Part shown: piece by piece, positions 1 to 8,594 of the stretch
How positions within the stretch are numbered: position 1 is the stretch's first letter
Layout of the letters: the number at the start of each line of letters is the position of its first letter
NCBI RefSeq assembly: GCF_905220975.1
Contig: NZ_CAJNBK010000001.1
Span: 496,001-560,000 of the forward strand
Direction: 5' to 3'
Length of the DNA stretch: 64,000 nt
Source: Paraburkholderia haematera
GTDB taxonomy: Bacteria > Pseudomonadota > Gammaproteobacteria > Burkholderiales > Burkholderiaceae
Notes under the pieces: model-generated
The model's input: the letters and a program-made list of their open reading frames with translations, nothing else
Told to the model about the DNA's origin: nothing
Database searches by the model: none
Position numbers and translations under genes: made by a program

Positions 1-2
1 TG

Positions 3-266
3 CCTGCGGTGCCGCTGTTCAGAATTCTCGTGATCAACATGGCGATCGGCGCATTGATCGCCGTGCTGGTCGCTTACCTGCGCGCGGTAGGCGACGCCAG
101 GGCGACTGTGCATGCGTCGCTGATTCAGGTGGCCGTGCTGCTGGTCAGCGTGCCGCCCGCGGTTCATGGGTGGGGTGTGACGGGCATCGCCTGGTCCATG
201 ACCCTGGGCCTTGGCTGCGCCGCGACGTGGATGCTGTTCAGGACGTTGATCGCAAGGACTCCGTGA
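3..266 (+). CDS. C-terminal part of a polysaccharide flippase-like membrane protein (partial)
   Basis: The reading frame is open from the left edge to the TGA at 264-266, so only the last 87 residues are seen. The stretch is strongly hydrophobic with about three membrane segments separated by short loops, and a loop with a conserved-looking RAVGDARA element. This is the pattern of the C-terminal end of MATE-like polysaccharide exporters (Wzx type), which move lipid-linked repeat units across the inner membrane. Its stop overlaps the start of the following glycosyltransferase (TGATG), so the two are translationally coupled in a polysaccharide cluster lying mostly left of the window. The family call rests on hydrophobicity and context; another polytopic membrane protein is possible. 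Confidence 0.55.
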   Translation, partial: PAVPLFRILVINMAIGALIAVLVAYLRAVGDARATVHASLIQVAVLLVSVPPAVHGWGVTGIAWSMTLGLGCAATWMLFRTLIARTP

Positions 267-1348
267 TGCGCGTTTTACATCTGGTTCTGGCGCCGCGTTT
301 ATCCGGCGCCGAAGTCCTCGCGAAGGATCTCGCTATCGACCAGAGTCTAGAAGGCATGGCGGTCTGTGTCGCCTCGCTGTTACCCGCGCAAGTCGAATTC
401 TTGCCCTTGCAGGACGAACTGCAGAAGCACGGTGTGCAGTGCTGGTTTCCGCCGCGGCGTATGCGCATTGCCGGCAAATTGTGGAACCTGTTTCTGGCGG
501 TGCGGTGTTTCCGCCCCGACGTGATTTTCGCGCACGCCACGATTCCGTCGTTTTATGCGCGTGCGTTGCCGCTGCGCGTGCCGGTCGTCTATGTCATGCA
601 TTCTGCGATCAACGACTTCGAGCGGCCGCTGTTCCGGCGCGTCGAGCACATCCTCTCGGGACGTGCCCGTGTGGTAGTTGGCGTATCGGAGCAAGGCTTG
701 ACCGACTACGTGCAGGCTATCGGGCCGCATCCTTCCATGACCGTGGTGCCCAACGGTGTCGATCTCCGGCGCTTCGCGTTCACCGACGGCGCCGGGCATA
801 ACGGCGGTGCGCCTCAGCTCGTGCAGATCGGGCGGTATGCGCCAGTGAAAAATCAGCTTCTGACAGTGCGCGCCTTCGGCGAGGTGGTCGAGCGGGTGAC
901 CGATGCGCGCCTTGTCCTGCACGGCGTAGTCGAAGACGCCGATTACCAGTGCGCGGTTATCCACCTCGTGCGGGAGTTGGGGCTTGCGGACCATGTCGTG
1001 GTGGCCGGGCCGCGCACCGATGTGGCGAGCGTGCTGTCGGAGTCGAATGTGTTCGTCATGCCCTCGCGCGCCGAGGGGCATAGCGTGGCGTTTCTTGAAG
1101 CGCTGGCCACGGGTATTCCGATCGTCGCGAGCAGGATTCCGTCGTTTGCGTTTGCTAGCGGATTTCCCGGCGTGCAGTTGGTCGATACGGACAATGTGCC
1201 GAACTATGCGGATGCCGTTATTGCGGCGCTGGGGCAGGCCCGGGCGCAACGCTCGCTTGCCGGTCTGACACTCAGGGATACGGCGGCCCGCTATCGGGCG
1301 ATCGCGCATCAGGTCAGTAGCCGTCAACTGGCCGTGTCGACCCGCTAG
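266..1348 (+). CDS. GT4-family glycosyltransferase
   Basis: This is a 360-residue GT-B fold glycosyltransferase that should transfer a sugar from a nucleotide donor onto a polysaccharide intermediate in the cytoplasm. The N-terminus has the typical strand plus glycine-containing loop (LVLAPRLSGAE). The C-terminal half has VQIGRYAPVKNQ, corresponding to the GR..P.K.. donor-binding region, and the EGHSVAFLEALATGIPIVAS segment matching the E-x7-E nucleotide-sugar signature of GT4. The ATG at 266 was chosen because it overlaps the upstream stop and begins the first beta strand; the frame is open further upstream, but that part lies inside the flippase gene. The substrate cannot be read from sequence. 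It is the last gene of its unit, since the next gene is on the other strand. Confidence 0.85.
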   Translation: MRVLHLVLAPRLSGAEVLAKDLAIDQSLEGMAVCVASLLPAQVEFLPLQDELQKHGVQCWFPPRRMRIAGKLWNLFLAVRCFRPDVIFAHATIPSFYARALPLRVPVVYVMHSAINDFERPLFRRVEHILSGRARVVVGVSEQGLTDYVQAIGPHPSMTVVPNGVDLRRFAFTDGAGHNGGAPQLVQIGRYAPVKNQLLTVRAFGEVVERVTDARLVLHGVVEDADYQCAVIHLVRELGLADHVVVAGPRTDVASVLSESNVFVMPSRAEGHSVAFLEALATGIPIVASRIPSFAFASGFPGVQLVDTDNVPNYADAVIAALGQARAQRSLAGLTLRDTAARYRAIAHQVSSRQLAVSTR

Positions 1349-1378
1349 TTCACTATGGCCGCGCATGGCGCGCCACGT

Positions 1379-2395
1379 TCAATGATGGCTGATGGCGGGG
1401 CTGCGGTCGTCAGGCGTCGCCTCGGACGCGGGTGCCGGTGGCCACGCGCTCGCCAGTTCGGATTCGCGCACCGCAAGCGAGACAAGGTTCTGTGCTTCCT
1501 TGCTGCTCGAATCGACCTGCAGCGCGTTGGCGGCATTGTGCCAGGTGCATCCCCATCGCGCGATATAGCCGCAGCCTCGCGCCAGGCTCAGCAGCGCGTC
1601 GCGCTCCTGCTCGCGTTCGGTGAGCGTGCTGCGCATGTTCAGCGCGTCGCGGTTATCCGGCTGTGCGGCAATGGCCGCCGCGAGCCGTGTTTTTGTGGCC
1701 GACAGATTGTTCTGCTGCAGATTGGCACGGGCGGCTCTGAGCTGTTTCGAGACATCCACGCGAGGTTTGTCCGACGGGCTGCCGGGATTGTGCTGCTGTC
1801 CTGAGGATGCGACCGTCACGCGGCGCGAAGCCAGCGGCGCCACGGTCGGCGGCGGGATAGGCGGCGAGCGCACGGGTGCCGTGCGCGGAGCGGTCTCGGC
1901 AGGCGCCGGCCGCTGTGCGGCGAATACGGGCGCGCCCCGCTGGGCGAGGACCACCGGGGGCTTGACGTGCTGGGTCGTCACTTTGCCGGATACCGCGATA
2001 GGAGGGCTGATTTCCTCGTCGTTAGTGTGAATGAAGCCCAGGTACACCGCGGATGTCACCACCACCAATGACATGCCCATCACGAGCGGCCGGCGCTGTT
2101 TCTGGGTGACCGGTGCGGCGAGTTGCAGTTCGTCGACGACATCGTATGGATTGGTCAACGCTCGCGTGGAGGGCCTCCAGACTTTGCGCACGGGTAGCTG
2201 CGGCCCGAACAGCGACTCGCTGTCAGCCAGCGGGATGTTCAGGGGCGGTGGAGGCGCGGCGCGCGCGCCCAGTGAACCGGGCGGGCTGGTATTGCATGAG
2301 GGACAGGGCGTAAAGCGACCGGCTAGCGGCGCACCGCAGTGCCCGCATTGGGGGAAATCGTGCTCATCGGGTGTAATGTCGCTAAGCATTGCCAT
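1379..2395 (-). CDS. Zinc-ribbon, membrane-anchored protein of unknown function
   Basis: The product is about 338 residues. Near the N-terminus four cysteines in two CxxC pairs (residues 17, 20, 31 and 34: CGHCG and CPSC) form a zinc ribbon. A proline-rich linker follows, then one membrane segment at about residues 104-122. The periplasmic part is Pro/Ala-rich and ends in a helical region (about 220-325) that looks TPR-like. The architecture, a cytoplasmic zinc ribbon plus one transmembrane helix plus a periplasmic tail, recurs in envelope-associated hypothetical proteins. I do not recognise a function. The start could also be the ATG six bases further in or a TTG upstream. The gene lies just downstream of the secreted protein at 2465-3100 on the same strand, so co-transcription is possible. 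Confidence 0.7.
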   Translation of the reverse strand: MAMLSDITPDEHDFPQCGHCGAPLAGRFTPCPSCNTSPPGSLGARAAPPPPLNIPLADSESLFGPQLPVRKVWRPSTRALTNPYDVVDELQLAAPVTQKQRRPLVMGMSLVVVTSAVYLGFIHTNDEEISPPIAVSGKVTTQHVKPPVVLAQRGAPVFAAQRPAPAETAPRTAPVRSPPIPPPTVAPLASRRVTVASSGQQHNPGSPSDKPRVDVSKQLRAARANLQQNNLSATKTRLAAAIAAQPDNRDALNMRSTLTEREQERDALLSLARGCGYIARWGCTWHNAANALQVDSSSKEAQNLVSLAVRESELASAWPPAPASEATPDDRSPAISHH

Positions 2396-2464
2396 GTCGA
2401 AAACGGACGTCAAATACCGGCGTCAAAATCAGGGATACAAGGCACGGCAACGGGGTACAGGGGT

Positions 2465-3100
2465 TTACTGTGAGACGACGTAACCCCGCGCTTGCATGCA
2501 CGCACCATACGCGGCCCAATACCGGGTCATGGGCGGCTCAGGCGCGGGCAATGGCGGCAGCTTCACGTTGGACCCTGCTGTCGTTTGCGACGCGCCGCTT
2601 GCCGCCGTCTCCAATGCACCGTTATCCGCGATCGCCGCCGAACCCGCTGACGCGGACGCCGCTGCGGTTGTTGCTGCCGCCGATGCCGATGCCGCTGTCG
2701 TTGCGGAGGGTGCTGTCGTTGCCGAGGGTGCGCTTGCTGCCTTCATCGCCGCTGGGTTGTTTGCCGTGGTCACAGCGGTCCCGCTTGCGGCGGGCGCGGA
2801 TGCAGCAGCAGGCATGCTCGCGCCAAACGGTATTGCCGAAAAGGTGCTGGAAGGCAGGGGTGGCCGCGACGGTGCGCCGGTCGATGTCCCTTTGGTTACC
2901 GCAGGCTGGCGCGGCGGAAGCTGCGATTCGTGGGCGATGTTGACCTTGGTCTCTCTGTTCGCCGTGGCATAGCACATCGCAGTGTCGATGCTGCGCTGAT
3001 AAGCGCTTTGACTTCGGATCGGATAGGTGAGCGGCTGCCATGCGAAGGCAGCACTGCTAATCACCCATGCCGTCAATGCTATATATGTTTTGAATTCCAT
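2465..3100 (-). CDS. Secreted Ala/Thr-rich hypothetical protein
   Basis: A 211-residue protein. The ATG at 3100 gives a clean signal peptide (MEFKTYIALTAWVISSAAFA); the frame stays open upstream, but those residues do not look like a signal and were left out. The mature part starts with two Tyr/Ser/Cys-containing motifs (QSAYQRSIDTAMCYA), then has a low-complexity Ala/Ser/Thr stretch of about 70 residues, and ends with WAAYGACMQARGYVVSQ. That ending resembles the ACM-x-ARGY tail seen in many small periplasmic or lipoprotein-like proteins. There is no enzyme motif. The simple-sequence middle is probably a flexible linker. Function unknown; exported location is inferred from the signal peptide. 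Confidence 0.65.
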   Translation of the reverse strand: MEFKTYIALTAWVISSAAFAWQPLTYPIRSQSAYQRSIDTAMCYATANRETKVNIAHESQLPPRQPAVTKGTSTGAPSRPPLPSSTFSAIPFGASMPAAASAPAASGTAVTTANNPAAMKAASAPSATTAPSATTAASASAAATTAAASASAGSAAIADNGALETAASGASQTTAGSNVKLPPLPAPEPPMTRYWAAYGACMQARGYVVSQ

Positions 3101-3386
3101 CGCAGTTGCTCCCGCAGCGATGTTTCGCCGTTCGCCGGCAATGGCGCTTCGCGGTATGTTCTCGTGATTGCTGATTTTGCCGCTGAACGGCGGCTCACTG
3201 CCGCGAAGGCTCCTCTCTTGAGCGTAACACCGCGCATTGTCTTCGGAACGAATCGGATAGCGCGTGAAACCGCCATCCTGCAGTCGAATCAAGACAGACC
3301 GAGCTGAACGCGCGCGAAACTGTGCATAGGGTCAGGGGAAATACCTGGATTTTTGCCCGTTCTTGAAAATTGCTGCTCACAGGTCC

Positions 3387-3827
3387 TCAATGGTTCGTGA
3401 CGAAACGCCAGAGCGCTGCGCACTCGGCGTCGGAAATCTGATAGTGGGGCATGGACTTGCGCAGCACCACGCTTGCCGGATCGACACCGTCCTTGAGCGC
3501 ACGACAGAAGGTCGTTGGGTCATAGCGGCTGGGCGGGCCCCCTCGACGGCTTTTTGCATCAAGCAGATTGCCGGCAGTCAAGGGTGGTGCGAAGGTGGCC
3601 GCCGGGTCCGCTTGAGTGTGGCAGTTGACGCATCGCGTGGTCCAGGTGGGCAACGGACGATCGTCGTCGCGCAGGTGTGCTGGGATCGCATGCTGCCCGT
3701 TGAAGATCGCGCACCCCAGGTCGGCGGGTTCGCACAGCTCGGCAGCATGGATCAGCCGCACCGCGATGAGCAGTGCGAGGCCGATCGATGCGCGTGCCGC
3801 CGAGCGTTGAGACGGCGATGCGATCAT
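3387..3827 (-). CDS. c-type cytochrome, last gene of the copper-oxidase unit
   Basis: A 146-residue exported monohaem cytochrome. The N-terminus is a signal peptide. The haem-binding motif CVNCH is at residues 66-70, and a later methionine (residue 126, in RKSMPHYQIS) is placed to be the sixth haem-iron ligand. Two additional cysteines lie near the mature N-terminus (CEPADLGC), followed by AIFNG. Its ATG overlaps the stop of the galactose-oxidase-like gene (ATGA), indicating translational coupling. It probably accepts or relays electrons in the periplasm. Whether its partner is the upstream copper oxidase is inferred from gene order only; galactose oxidase itself normally hands electrons to O2. 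Confidence 0.85.
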   Translation of the reverse strand: MIASPSQRSAARASIGLALLIAVRLIHAAELCEPADLGCAIFNGQHAIPAHLRDDDRPLPTWTTRCVNCHTQADPAATFAPPLTAGNLLDAKSRRGGPPSRYDPTTFCRALKDGVDPASVVLRKSMPHYQISDAECAALWRFVTNH

Positions 3828-5782
3828 GGGATCAGCAGCGTGCGCGAAACGCTCGGCACACCGTTCGCGTTCAGGGCGAAGAGCATGTAGTACCCAGGAA
3901 TCACAACGCCGGGATCAGAGGGAATGGTCAACAGATATTCCCCGCCCGTGCCCACCGTGAAACTCACCGGTATGCGCCGCTGCTCATTGTTGATCGAATG
4001 CGTCGCGGACGACAGGCGCATCAGCGCGAACGCTTTGATCCCGGTACTGGCGGTCACGGCGATCGAGGTGCCGGGTTGCGCCTGAGCCGGCGCCGAAGAA
4101 AGGGTTGGCCGTGATGCCGCGGACCCATTTGCATTGAGCAGATACGGCGGCGTCAGTATTTCGACGTTCGGATGATTAGTCGAGCAACTGCCGCACAGTC
4201 CGCCACCGCCGCTCAGCACGCGCCCATCCGGCAACAGCAACGCAATGCTGTGATAAACGCGCGGCACGGCCTGGGCGACCAGCGGCGAGAAGGTTTGCTT
4301 TGTCGGGTCCCACAACTCCGGCGTCAGCACCGCGGTATCGTCCGAGAAAGGTTGCGCGAAAGTTTGCCCGCCCACCACGACGACTTGTCCGTTCGGCAGC
4401 ACGACGCTGTTGTTAAAAGCACGCTGATAGCTCATCGAGTGGAGGGTCGTGGTGACCGCCGTGCCGCTGCTGATATCGATGAGCGTGGCGTCCGAAGTAG
4501 CGGGGGATGAATCGTAGCTTGGCGCACCGCCCACGGCGAGAATTTTGCCGATGTCGTACATGACGGCGTTGCCATTCATCGCGTCGCTGTCGCTGCCTCG
4601 ATTTCCGGCCTGGGTCACGCTGCCGCCGCCCGCCGTATCGAACCAGTGCATGGCCTGGCTCGGCCCCGCGTGGAAGACGCGTCCATTGGACAACGCGAAC
4701 AACCATGCGTGGTTGTCGGCGCGGAAGATGCCGCCCGCGTCATTGGTGAGGATATAGTCGTCGAGTATCGCGCTATTCACCTGCCAGCCCGAACCGGAGG
4801 TCCAGGTTTCGCCGGTCTTGCCTCCGAGGGGTCCATTCCACGAGCCTCCCACCAGGAACACACTACCATTGCTCAACGTGACGCTGCCCTGGTAGGCGCG
4901 CGGAATATTCATCGGGTCGCCGGAAGTCCAGGCGTGGGTTGAAGACGAGTAGAGACTGGTCTTGTCGCTGCTAGATCCGCCAGTCACATACACGCGGCCG
5001 TCCGGGAGATTGACGATACCCGGACAAAACATATCGTGGCCGGTATTGGTGACCAGGGTCTGTTTACTGGTTCCGGTCGCAGGATCGAAGATCGCCGTGT
5101 ACGTCTTGCCCGGCGTGACCTCCCCGGGCGTGAAATTCAACTGGCTATCGGCCGACCAGACCAGGACGGTCCCGTCGGGCAGATTGGCTGCCGCCACCGG
5201 GATGAGTGGCAGCTTGATCGGTGCGGTCCACTTCGATGGCAGCGCCGCCAGCGGCAGGCCGTTGACCTGCCAGGTCTGCAAAGCGCTTCCGTTGCATACC
5301 TGCTGCAGGATCTGTGGACCCGGCGTGGTCTGGCTCGCGGCTGCGAGACACATGCCGCTGTTCCCCGCGACGATCGCGTAGCCACTACCCTGAGGCTTCA
5401 GCGTGAAGCGTTGGTTCGTGCCGCCGTTGCAGGTCCACTGGATGATGGGCGCGCCGGCGCTCTTGCTCGCACCCGACACGTCCATGCACAGATTGCTGTT
5501 CTGGTTGATTAACTTGTATTGGCTTCCTGAAGCTGACGGCAGCCAGTTCTGATTGGCGCCGCCGTTGCACGTCCAGGCAAGGACCGAGGCGCCTGGCGAT
5601 AGCGATTGCGAATCGACGTCCACACACAAGCTCGATCCGCTCAGGCCGATCGGCGACGAGGTTTGCGCTTCGGCGGGTCCTGACAGGGTGGTAAAGGCCG
5701 ACGTCAATGCGATCAGGAACAGGGTTTTCGCACACCTGTGGAGTGATCGCGAGACGATCCTTGCGGAAAGAATGTGTGCCAT
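3824..5782 (-). CDS. Galactose-oxidase-type copper radical oxidase with N-terminal ricin-B lectin domain
   Basis: A 652-residue exported protein. After a signal peptide (to about residue 39), residues 45-175 form a ricin-B beta-trefoil with three repeats carrying CNGG or CNGS and Q-x-W-like ends. Residues 185-545 are a kelch propeller and 555-652 the C-terminal beta domain (DUF1929 type). The copper and radical residues known from fungal galactose oxidase can all be placed: Cys253 (MFCPG) and Tyr297 (PRAYQGS) for the thioether crosslink, stacking Trp315 (GGSWNG), Tyr510-His511 (VYHSIALLLPDG) and His595 (THSINNEQRRIP). It should oxidise a primary alcohol or aldehyde with O2 in the periplasm or outside. 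The usual CBM32 module is replaced by ricin-B. AGGAG lies 9 bases before the chosen ATG. It sits between a Sco chaperone and a cytochrome gene. Confidence 0.9.
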   Translation of the reverse strand: MAHILSARIVSRSLHRCAKTLFLIALTSAFTTLSGPAEAQTSSPIGLSGSSLCVDVDSQSLSPGASVLAWTCNGGANQNWLPSASGSQYKLINQNSNLCMDVSGASKSAGAPIIQWTCNGGTNQRFTLKPQGSGYAIVAGNSGMCLAAASQTTPGPQILQQVCNGSALQTWQVNGLPLAALPSKWTAPIKLPLIPVAAANLPDGTVLVWSADSQLNFTPGEVTPGKTYTAIFDPATGTSKQTLVTNTGHDMFCPGIVNLPDGRVYVTGGSSSDKTSLYSSSTHAWTSGDPMNIPRAYQGSVTLSNGSVFLVGGSWNGPLGGKTGETWTSGSGWQVNSAILDDYILTNDAGGIFRADNHAWLFALSNGRVFHAGPSQAMHWFDTAGGGSVTQAGNRGSDSDAMNGNAVMYDIGKILAVGGAPSYDSSPATSDATLIDISSGTAVTTTLHSMSYQRAFNNSVVLPNGQVVVVGGQTFAQPFSDDTAVLTPELWDPTKQTFSPLVAQAVPRVYHSIALLLPDGRVLSGGGGLCGSCSTNHPNVEILTPPYLLNANGSAASRPTLSSAPAQAQPGTSIAVTASTGIKAFALMRLSSATHSINNEQRRIPVSFTVGTGGEYLLTIPSDPGVVIPGYYMLFALNANGVPSVSRTLLIP

Positions 5783-5807
5783 GGCTTTGGTCTCCTGTGG
5801 CATCGGA

Positions 5808-6437
5808 CTACACGCGCCCCAGCGCATTGAGCACATCGCAGATTTCGTCTGCACGCGGAAGGTCGGCACTACGCCAGCGCAACATGGCATTCGCGTCGAA
5901 GCAGTAGATTTGTGTTGAATGACTGGCGATGTCCCCGAGGGGCAACGAACTGCCCGACAGCGCTGTGCGTATCCGGTCGACATCGCCCAATGCCGGCGTG
6001 GCCGCATTCCAGCCCGGGCCGGCCTGAAAGCGCATGAGCCATTCGTGTAAGGCGGATGGCGAATCGGAAAGCGGATCGATTCCGATCGATAGCAGTTGAA
6101 TCGGATGACGAGCATGAATGTCTGGCATCCGTTCCTGAACCGCGCTGAAGAGCGCGCCCTGCAGAGGACATACCGAACTGCACCCGGTGTAGATCGTCTG
6201 CAGCGCGGTCACGTGCTGACCTAGCAGGTCATTGAGCCGATGCTTCCTGCCGGTCTGGTCGATTAACCAGGCATCGTCGAGTCGAACCGGTGGGCTGACA
6301 ACCCCCATCCCTGCATGTTGTGCGTATAGGCGGGATGACATCGCGACCATCGTGGCCGATGCCAGGCCACGCAGCAATGCGCGTCGAGTGAATTTTCGAA
6401 TAGACGTGTACTCGGTAGGAATTGGGCCCGTGTTCAT
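5808..6437 (-). CDS. SCO1/SenC-family copper chaperone
   Basis: A 209-residue thioredoxin-fold protein. The N-terminus has a twin-arginine-like signal (FTRRALLRGLAS then a hydrophobic stretch ending in LYAQ), suggesting Tat export. The copper-binding CxxxC of Sco proteins is present (Cys86 and Cys90 in TGCSSVCP), as is the third ligand, His173 (SHSTQIYCFD). Sco proteins deliver copper to cuproenzymes, classically the CuA site of cytochrome oxidase. No oxidase subunit is nearby; instead the next gene, 25 bases downstream on the same strand, is a copper radical oxidase. A dedicated role in loading that enzyme is therefore the most economical inference. Confidence 0.85.
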   Translation of the reverse strand: MNTGPIPTEYTSIRKFTRRALLRGLASATMVAMSSRLYAQHAGMGVVSPPVRLDDAWLIDQTGRKHRLNDLLGQHVTALQTIYTGCSSVCPLQGALFSAVQERMPDIHARHPIQLLSIGIDPLSDSPSALHEWLMRFQAGPGWNAATPALGDVDRIRTALSGSSLPLGDIASHSTQIYCFDANAMLRWRSADLPRADEICDVLNALGRV

Positions 6438-6752
6438 TTATTTTTGATCTTGCGCTGGCAGTGGTCTCTGCGAATGTCTGATGAACGGGGCGCTTTGCTA
6501 ACCACGCGCTCTCAAGAATGTTTCCTGTACGACAGTCAGTGGGCAACGCGGGTGAGCGCGGCTTTCGGGAACTCACTTAAAGAAGATAGCCGATGGGCGC
6601 GATAGAGAGTCCGTGAATTGCTGGCGTTTGTGCGTCCGGTCACACACCTGACTTGTTGATGTGGCGGGCGCCGGCCGGCAAGGCGTTTTTGAATTCTTCG
6701 CCTGTGGTTTTCGCACGTTAGCTGATTCAACGGACAAGACGTCACGCCCGCT
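6438..6752. other. Intergenic region upstream of the copper unit
   Basis: About 315 bases between the Sco gene and the hydrolase gene, both on the minus strand. It should hold the promoter of the three-gene copper unit and the transcription end of the hydrolase gene. I could not pick out a convincing -35/-10 pair, terminator or copper-responsive operator by eye, and no short ORF has a credible start. Confidence 0.4.
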
Positions 6753-8594
6753 TTATTCAGGCGCGAATGCTTGCCTGAAGAATGTCTCGCACAAGGCGGC
6801 AACCCGCTGCCGTGCCGCAGGATTCAACACTTCATGGTCCATGTTCGGGATGACCATTGCGCTCGCGTGCGCCAACTTATTGAGCCGCCGTCCACCCCGG
6901 CCGAAGTGCATGCGCAGTTCGTCCAACCCGTGATCCAGCGGGCTGAATAGCAGCCGGACACGGACACCTCGCGCATCGAGATCCATCATTCGCCGCCGGG
7001 CGCGCGCACCTTTATTCACCGCACCGTGGTCCGCATCACCGGTCCACGACGTAGCGGTACTCACGACAGCGTCAATGGCATAGCGGGACAGCGTTCGCAA
7101 CACAGGCCGCAGGCTGACTTCGCCGCGCAGAACCTGGGACCATTTTTGCGCGCGAAACATCGCTCGAAAATGGGCGCGCGTCGAGCCCGCACCGATAGTC
7201 GCGGCATCGCACATCCTGAAGCCGACCGGGAAGTCGAATCCCTGGAGATTGACCAGCAATAGCGCCGCTACGGCAGGATTCTTTGTGGCTGCGTGAAGCC
7301 CCAGATAGGCACCGGAGCAGATGCCGAACACGGCGACACGCGGATGCCCTCTTTCGACGGCCCAGTCGACCGCCAGCGATGTATCCGCGGCGAGCTGGTC
7401 GTAGCTGAGCAAGGACGGGTTCGCGACCATCCGGGCACCGCGGCTGTCGCCGATACCGTGCGCATCAACGCGCAGGGATGCGATGCCGGCGTGTGCCAGC
7501 GAGCGGGCGAGTTCGACGTTAAACCGGCCGTCGCCGACATGATGCGTCGCGGCGGTGTTGGCGATGACGACAAGCGGCGAGCGTACCGAACGGTCTTCCG
7601 GTTCGCATAGCATGGCGAACAGGCGTCCGTCGGCAAGCTCGACCGGCGTCTCGACAATGCCGTGCAAACTGACTGAGTGCAGGGAAGGGGCAGAGGGCGC
7701 CACCATGTCGAATGCGGCGGGTGGAAACGGCGCGGGTGATCGCGCCACTTCGCGGACGAACCATGTCTCGATGGCGCTCAGGGTCGCCTGGGGCAGTACG
7801 GCCAGCCACGAGGGCTGCATGGCCTCGGTGTATTCGGGAAACGGAAGCGAATCGACCTGTGCACCGAGCGTGCTGTACAGGTTCGCCAGCTCGTAACTGG
7901 GCCCCTGATTGCCGGCGTGAACGATCAACAACCGGCTCGCCGGCGGCGATGTCACCCGGCGCAGATCACGTTTCATGATGACGTCGATCGACGCGCGGCT
8001 GAAGCGATGCCCGAGTACGTCGAATGCGTCGGCCGGTGCTGAATCGCTGCGCACGTGGTCAATCGTCTTGTCCAGCCACGTTCGCTGCAGGACATTCATT
8101 TCGCGCACGAACAGCCGCCCGACAACAACCGGCGCGATAAGCGCAATGGTATCGACGCGTGCCGCGCGCGCGGCCTGCGCGGCAACCATCGCGCCGAAAC
8201 GAAATCCGACAAGCGTCACGCGCTCCACGCCGGTTGTTCGCCGCAGGTAACCCACGGCCTCGATGGCTTCGTCCACCCATTTGTTCGGTTCGACGAGCGC
8301 GCCGGTGTCGACGGAGTCGCCGGTGCCGGCATAGTCGAATCTCAGTACCGCGAACCCCTGGCCTGCGAGGCGGTCGGCGAGCGACCGCATGGTTTGATGC
8401 AACCACAAGGCCTCATGCCCGAGCGGTCCGCAGAGCACGATGCCTAATTTCCCATTTTCGCCAGACCGGGGCACTGGCTCGTAAAGCCAACCGAAATGTC
8501 CGCCGAAATCGACTGGATGCATTTTGAAGTCCACTTTATTTGTCTCTCTATCCTTGCGGCGATTCATTGCATTTGCCGCGGGGGGCTTTTCCAA
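6753..8594 (-). CDS. Tandem alpha/beta-hydrolase-domain protein
   Basis: The protein is 613 residues from the first ATG. GTG at 8534, preceded by AAGGATAGAGAG, or ATG at 8522 (MHPVDFGGHFGWLYEP) are equally good starts. It contains two alpha/beta-hydrolase domains. In the first (about 25-290) the oxyanion and acid regions look normal (FDYAGTGDS), but the nucleophile elbow reads GFRFG at 130-134, with Arg where Ser is expected. In the second (about 320-610) the elbow is GICSG, putting Cys426 at the nucleophile position. Similar paired hydrolases occur with exosortase and polysaccharide systems. The substrate is unknown; domain one is probably non-catalytic. It stands alone between unrelated neighbours. 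Confidence 0.75.
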   Translation of the reverse strand: MEKPPAANAMNRRKDRETNKVDFKMHPVDFGGHFGWLYEPVPRSGENGKLGIVLCGPLGHEALWLHQTMRSLADRLAGQGFAVLRFDYAGTGDSVDTGALVEPNKWVDEAIEAVGYLRRTTGVERVTLVGFRFGAMVAAQAARAARVDTIALIAPVVVGRLFVREMNVLQRTWLDKTIDHVRSDSAPADAFDVLGHRFSRASIDVIMKRDLRRVTSPPASRLLIVHAGNQGPSYELANLYSTLGAQVDSLPFPEYTEAMQPSWLAVLPQATLSAIETWFVREVARSPAPFPPAAFDMVAPSAPSLHSVSLHGIVETPVELADGRLFAMLCEPEDRSVRSPLVVIANTAATHHVGDGRFNVELARSLAHAGIASLRVDAHGIGDSRGARMVANPSLLSYDQLAADTSLAVDWAVERGHPRVAVFGICSGAYLGLHAATKNPAVAALLLVNLQGFDFPVGFRMCDAATIGAGSTRAHFRAMFRAQKWSQVLRGEVSLRPVLRTLSRYAIDAVVSTATSWTGDADHGAVNKGARARRRMMDLDARGVRVRLLFSPLDHGLDELRMHFGRGGRRLNKLAHASAMVIPNMDHEVLNPAARQRVAALCETFFRQAFAPE

